Made by a program: the position numbers and the translations under genes | NCBI RefSeq assembly: GCF_025465945.1 | Contig: NZ_JANLNW010000084.1 | Coordinates: 181,595-245,594, forward strand | DNA from: Pseudomonas sp. 6D_7.1_Bac1 | Lineage (GTDB): Bacteria; Pseudomonadota; Gammaproteobacteria; Pseudomonadales; Pseudomonadaceae | Reading direction: 5' to 3' | Length of the DNA: 64,000 nucleotides | Notes under the pieces: model-generated | Seen by the model: only the letters and a program-made list of their open reading frames with translations | What the model was told of the DNA's origin: nothing | Database searches by the model: none | Part shown: positions 61,601 to 64,000 of the stretch, in pieces | Layout: each line of letters starts with the position of its first letter | Numbering within the stretch: position 1 is the first letter of the stretch

Positions 61601-63565
61601 CCAGTGGTGAATACAGCGCGCTGACTTGCCTTCCTTTTCCCATTCCCAGTAGAAACTCGCGCCGCCAGCCAGTTGCCGCTCGAGGATCACATTCTGATCG
61701 TTGTAGGCGTAGCGCTCGGCTTCGCCGGCTGCGTTCTTCGCTTCGATCAGGCGTTGCTGGGCGTCATAGCCATAGGTGACGACGGTCTGAACGGTACTCC
61801 AGGCGTCTTCCAGGTTGTCGGCAGGGCTGAACTGCTGATAGTCGACGGCGATGATGTGCTTGCGGTCGTAACGCAGGAGAAGGGCACGACCGGCACCGTT
61901 GTCGATCCGCTTGATTCGGCCATGGATATCGCGGGTGATGTACAGGCGGTTATCGTAGTTGTCGCTGATGGCGATCAGCGTTGCGCCCTTGCTGTCGTAG
62001 CGAAAGTGGTAGAACTGGGGGCGTTCGCCGGCCTGAGCGAGAATCAGCTCTGACGGGTCGTCACCGAGGAAAATCGCAGCCCGGGAAAGGTTGTTAGTGA
62101 TGGCCGGACGTTGTTCGCTGGGCATCGGGAAGCTGATGGCGCGGTTTTCATGGTCGGTCCAGATCACTTCGTCGCCATTGATCTGCACCCGCTGCGCCAG
62201 CGCGTGGCTCCAGCCGTAGCCCAGGCCGCAGTCGATTTCAGCGGCACTGGTGCGGTACAGACGTGTCCAGCTAAAGGGCAGCAGACCGTCGAGTTGGCCA
62301 TCGGTCAGTGTCAGTAGCTCTTCACCAGTGACCATTGAGACCGGGCAATTGTTGGTGCAGGTATTGGCCGCTGAATCAGCGCTTTTGTTGTCGGGCGTTT
62401 TCGCTTGTTTGGAAGCGTCGTGACCAGCTTTACCTTTGGCTTTGCCCAGCTTGCTGTTGCGCTTCCCATCAAAACGCAGTTGCGCCAAACCGTTCTTCAT
62501 CTGAGCGGTTACACCACGCGCTGCAACTGCGGTGTACTTCTCGACGTACTCCATGAAACCTTTGATGATCTTGAACACGGACTCGACAAAACCGGTCACG
62601 GCCTTGATGACGATTTCGCCGTAATTTTTCAGCCGCGCTGCGAGGTATATGACCCCCGTACCTTCCGCCGCAATGGTCAGTACTATCGAAATCACGATAT
62701 CGATCGCGATCCCGACGACGGCTGCCGTGGCCACTTTCGCGGCTTTGCCAGCCATCTGTGTCGGCGGCAAACCGGCCAGCCAGATGAGGGCGCTGCGCAC
62801 CATCAGGAACAGGGCGGCCTCGTCGCTGGCGAGCAACATGGCCTTTTTCATGACGTCGGGCGCTTGCAGGGCCAGGTCTTTCAGTTTCTGGGCGCCAGCC
62901 CCGAGGTCTTTTGCGAACTTTCCTGGATCTTGCAGGATATCGAGCACCAGGCTGATCCCGTCCCACACCCCCTTGATCGCCTCCCAACCGCCTTCCAGGA
63001 TGCCGTTGCCGACTGCCATGGCGGCAGACGAAGCGGACTGGGTCGCCCATTGAGGTTTGAACCCCGCCCACTCCTTGCGCAGGAAACCTTCCAGTTGCCC
63101 AGTCAGGCCGTCATAGGACTTGAACAAGGTATCGATCTGAGCCGGTGTCACTTCATTGTGAACCCGGATCTTGTAGAACTTGCCCGGCACACCACCGGTC
63201 CAGCAGGCTTTGCCCTTGGCATCCAGTTTGACTTTGCTGACTGCACCACCTTCCACCGCAACGATTTCGACTTCGATGTCGCCGATCGGGATGTCATAGA
63301 CCGACTCGAATTTGCTTTCGATCAGCAGCGGCCCCTTGAGCGGGCACTGGGCCACGTTCGAGAAGTCACCGTCGGTCATGGTGACCGATTTGCTGGTGTT
63401 TCCGACCTTGAGCACCCGCTCCATGCCCAGCAGCGAGGGCATGTCAGTCGCCCGGCTGACCTTGTCGGCCGCTTTGGCGTACCAGGTTTGGGTTTGCTCG
63501 CGGTACAGCGTCAGGCTGTCCTTGAAGGTACTCAGTTGGTTGTCGACGTAGGCAACGCGATCCAT
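58682..63565 (-). CDS. Rhs-repeat polymorphic toxin, type VI secretion cargo
   Basis: 1627 residues. Residues 1-400 form an N-terminal region with hydrophobic helices near 255-265 and 277-312 (AAVVGIAIDIVISIVLTIAA), suited to membrane passage. DUF6531 starts near 408 (PVSMVTGEELLTLTDGQLDG), followed by many YD repeats to about 1290. The Rhs core box IRFQGQYFDSETGLHYNRHR, YYSPSTGRFLTPDPVKLAGG ends in WVDPLGL near 1414. The last 213 residues are the variable toxin tip (FYVGPSGPDSTLPATGYRYM, LSYFGFEKFETGDAATEAFQ, GPNLEPFTKAYPEYGTGG), of no class I can name. The upstream DUF4123 adaptor overlaps by one base. Confidence 0.93.
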   Translation of the reverse strand: MDRVAYVDNQLSTFKDSLTLYREQTQTWYAKAADKVSRATDMPSLLGMERVLKVGNTSKSVTMTDGDFSNVAQCPLKGPLLIESKFESVYDIPIGDIEVEIVAVEGGAVSKVKLDAKGKACWTGGVPGKFYKIRVHNEVTPAQIDTLFKSYDGLTGQLEGFLRKEWAGFKPQWATQSASSAAMAVGNGILEGGWEAIKGVWDGISLVLDILQDPGKFAKDLGAGAQKLKDLALQAPDVMKKAMLLASDEAALFLMVRSALIWLAGLPPTQMAGKAAKVATAAVVGIAIDIVISIVLTIAAEGTGVIYLAARLKNYGEIVIKAVTGFVESVFKIIKGFMEYVEKYTAVAARGVTAQMKNGLAQLRFDGKRNSKLGKAKGKAGHDASKQAKTPDNKSADSAANTCTNNCPVSMVTGEELLTLTDGQLDGLLPFSWTRLYRTSAAEIDCGLGYGWSHALAQRVQINGDEVIWTDHENRAISFPMPSEQRPAITNNLSRAAIFLGDDPSELILAQAGERPQFYHFRYDSKGATLIAISDNYDNRLYITRDIHGRIKRIDNGAGRALLLRYDRKHIIAVDYQQFSPADNLEDAWSTVQTVVTYGYDAQQRLIEAKNAAGEAERYAYNDQNVILERQLAGGASFYWEWEKEGKSARCIHHWANFSQMDARYAWDDKGSVTVTNADGSEEVYTHDDQARLVSKVDPDGAELLKAYDDKGRLIAEKDPLGAITEYRYDEDGLMTAVIPPEDQLTAYEYNNGFVSEVQRGDSVWKYQRNHQGDITQQIDPDGNATHYNYDRQGRLLEIRHPDGSRHQLGWNHLGQLLEERLPDGGQRKYRYDALGRQTVRQDESGAITQYQWDNANRLAQITLPGGATRAFSYNPYGRVTAERDELGRVTRYEYADGLHLVSRRINPDGSQLRYRYDNSRLLLSEIENERGEHYHLDYYPNGLIQQETGFDGRRTAYEYDLNGQLLKKTEFGDDGSELITEYQRDAAGRLLVKTLADGEAIHYRYDALGRLVNVDDGHWPLAYEYDLQDRLITEHQGWGTLRYEYDTLGQLSHCRLPDGSKLDYRHQAGGRLSSIDLNGSRLTTHQFSAGREQQRQQGLLLSQYQYDEQGRLQAHSVSQQDRNLFQRRYTYDANGNLAGIDDSRKGNRSYHYDPLDRLINVRGSTPETFAHDPAGNLLGQGDQPAANLANVKGNRLLMQGDRHYDYDAYGNLTRERRGTGQKLVTEYRYDCQHRLIGVSLPGGSTATYKYDAFGRRIAKTVDGHTTEFLWQGERLIAESADNRYRSYIYEPGTFRPLAMLNGEGPLKAEPFYYQLDHLGTPQELTDYSGAIMWSAKYRAYGNLAALDVAEIDNPIRFQGQYFDSETGLHYNRHRYYSPSTGRFLTPDPVKLAGGLNNYQYAPNPTGWVDPLGLMFRAITKAVSGVAKKAPLKPSANCPKPGGSSSPNTNPTLADSSVKTGDVTPPAVIESKPDFYVGPSGPDSTLPATGYRYMGYKNADGTVNTHAQNTINTQEARLSYFGFEKFETGDAATEAFQVRAPKHVTAADPDPAWSDGRLRLKFDTLQLYKDGVPNATVPYELGGKGPNLEPFTKAYPEYGTGGAQQLIPKPGNPTVIKVDEVTILPEK

Positions 63566-64000
63566 CAGCCTTGCTCCAGAATCAGGTGGTTTAGCAGTGC
63601 TTCATTAAGGGGTTTCGGAGCATCGGGGCGGCGCACGAAATGGGCGACTTTGTGCCTGAGGTTGCTCTCGGGATAAGCGGCGTAGATGTCTGGGCGTTCC
63701 TCGCTCAGCCATTGCATCAGGTTGTCGATCAGGGTCGATGGGTCTTTGGTCGCGAGGCGATCCAGCAACCCCTGTGGCACTTCCCACCACGGCCACGCCT
63801 TGGCCGGCGGCACGCCGCGGGCGCCGACTTCCAGGCTTTGGCCATTGATCAGGTAGCGCTCGAACACCGGCAGAATTTCACCGGCCCCGGCGCCGAGGCC
63901 TTCAAGGATCGGGTAGATATGCCGCCCATCCCAGAAGCGGAAAAACACCTCGCTCCCATCCGGCATGCGCACCTGGGTCAGGCTGCGCAGGTGTTCGAAC
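63565..64000 (-). CDS. DUF4123 type VI secretion adaptor (Tap/TEC), gene runs past the window
   Basis: The frame is open to the right edge (F-E-H-L-R-S-L-T-Q-V-R-M-P-D-G). Typical DUF4123 content: LRSLTQVRMPDGSEVFFRFW, DGRHIYPILEGL. Such adaptors load Rhs-type effectors onto a VgrG spike. A GTG at 63972 is internal and not a true start. Stop overlaps the Rhs start (TGATG). Confidence 0.86.
   Translation of the reverse strand, partial: FEHLRSLTQVRMPDGSEVFFRFWDGRHIYPILEGLGAGAGEILPVFERYLINGQSLEVGARGVPPAKAWPWWEVPQGLLDRLATKDPSTLIDNLMQWLSEERPDIYAAYPESNLRHKVAHFVRRPDAPKPLNEALLNHLILEQG

Noticed and set aside
59489..61624. 711-codon plus-strand open frame opposite the Rhs gene
   Set aside because: Val/Ala-rich repeats are the antisense of the YD repeats; the Rhs protein on the minus strand is unambiguous.

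Overview
The window is a piece of a Pseudomonas chromosome, most likely the P. fluorescens group. Three things point there: the conserved gene order clpA-infA-bpt-aat-trxB-ftsK-lolA-rarA-crcB-serS-cysG-tusEBCD, the GC-rich coding style, and paired REP sequences of the TGTGGGAGCGAGC type between genes. This is family-level recognition by eye; no database was searched.

Layout. 1-16.4 kb is core genome: the end of clpA, translation and N-end-rule genes (infA, bpt, aat), thioredoxin reductase, the DNA translocase FtsK, LolA, RarA, the fluoride channel CrcB, serS, siroheme synthase, glutathionyl-hydroquinone reductase, ybiB and the tusDCBE sulfur relay. 16.4-28.8 kb is lineage-variable metabolism and stress: a signal-peptide-less AA10 polysaccharide monooxygenase, NudK, a SRAP/YedK protein, an M20 amidohydrolase next to a broken transporter, azoreductase with a divergent LysR gene, a second broken transporter, an SDR and GST pair with a convergent LysR gene, and a PixA/AidA-like protein.

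29.2-44.6 kb is an accessory island. It opens with a umuC tail, a strong hairpin and the 3' part of a tRNA-Ser(TGA) gene, which looks like an integrase attachment site. Cassettes of unrecognised genes follow: a low-GC membrane pair; a three-gene operon whose first protein carries a PD-(D/E)XK-like nuclease signature; an AraC/SDR pair; and an NdpA-like protein with a membrane partner. Copies of one short non-coding repeat lie between several cassettes. A membrane-anchored gene has been split by a 3,164 bp IS66-family element that I could delimit to the base, with inverted ends and an 8 bp target duplication. That IS carries an extra glyoxalase-fold gene.

44.8-55.0 kb is the left arm of a temperate phage or a satellite: integrase, DUF4224, PrtN-like activator, KilAC-like protein, CI and Cro with matching operators on both sides of cI, CII-like protein, DksA-type zinc finger, Toprim/VapE replication protein, an iteron-rich candidate origin, holin, and small terminase subunit. 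It stops there, with no large terminase, head or tail genes. 55-58.3 kb holds an HNH nuclease remnant, two overlapping exported or membrane proteins sharing a repeat motif, and a zinc-finger protein. 58.4-64 kb is a type VI secretion cargo locus read leftward: DUF4123 adaptor, 1627-residue Rhs toxin with an unclassified C-terminal tip, and a small candidate immunity gene.
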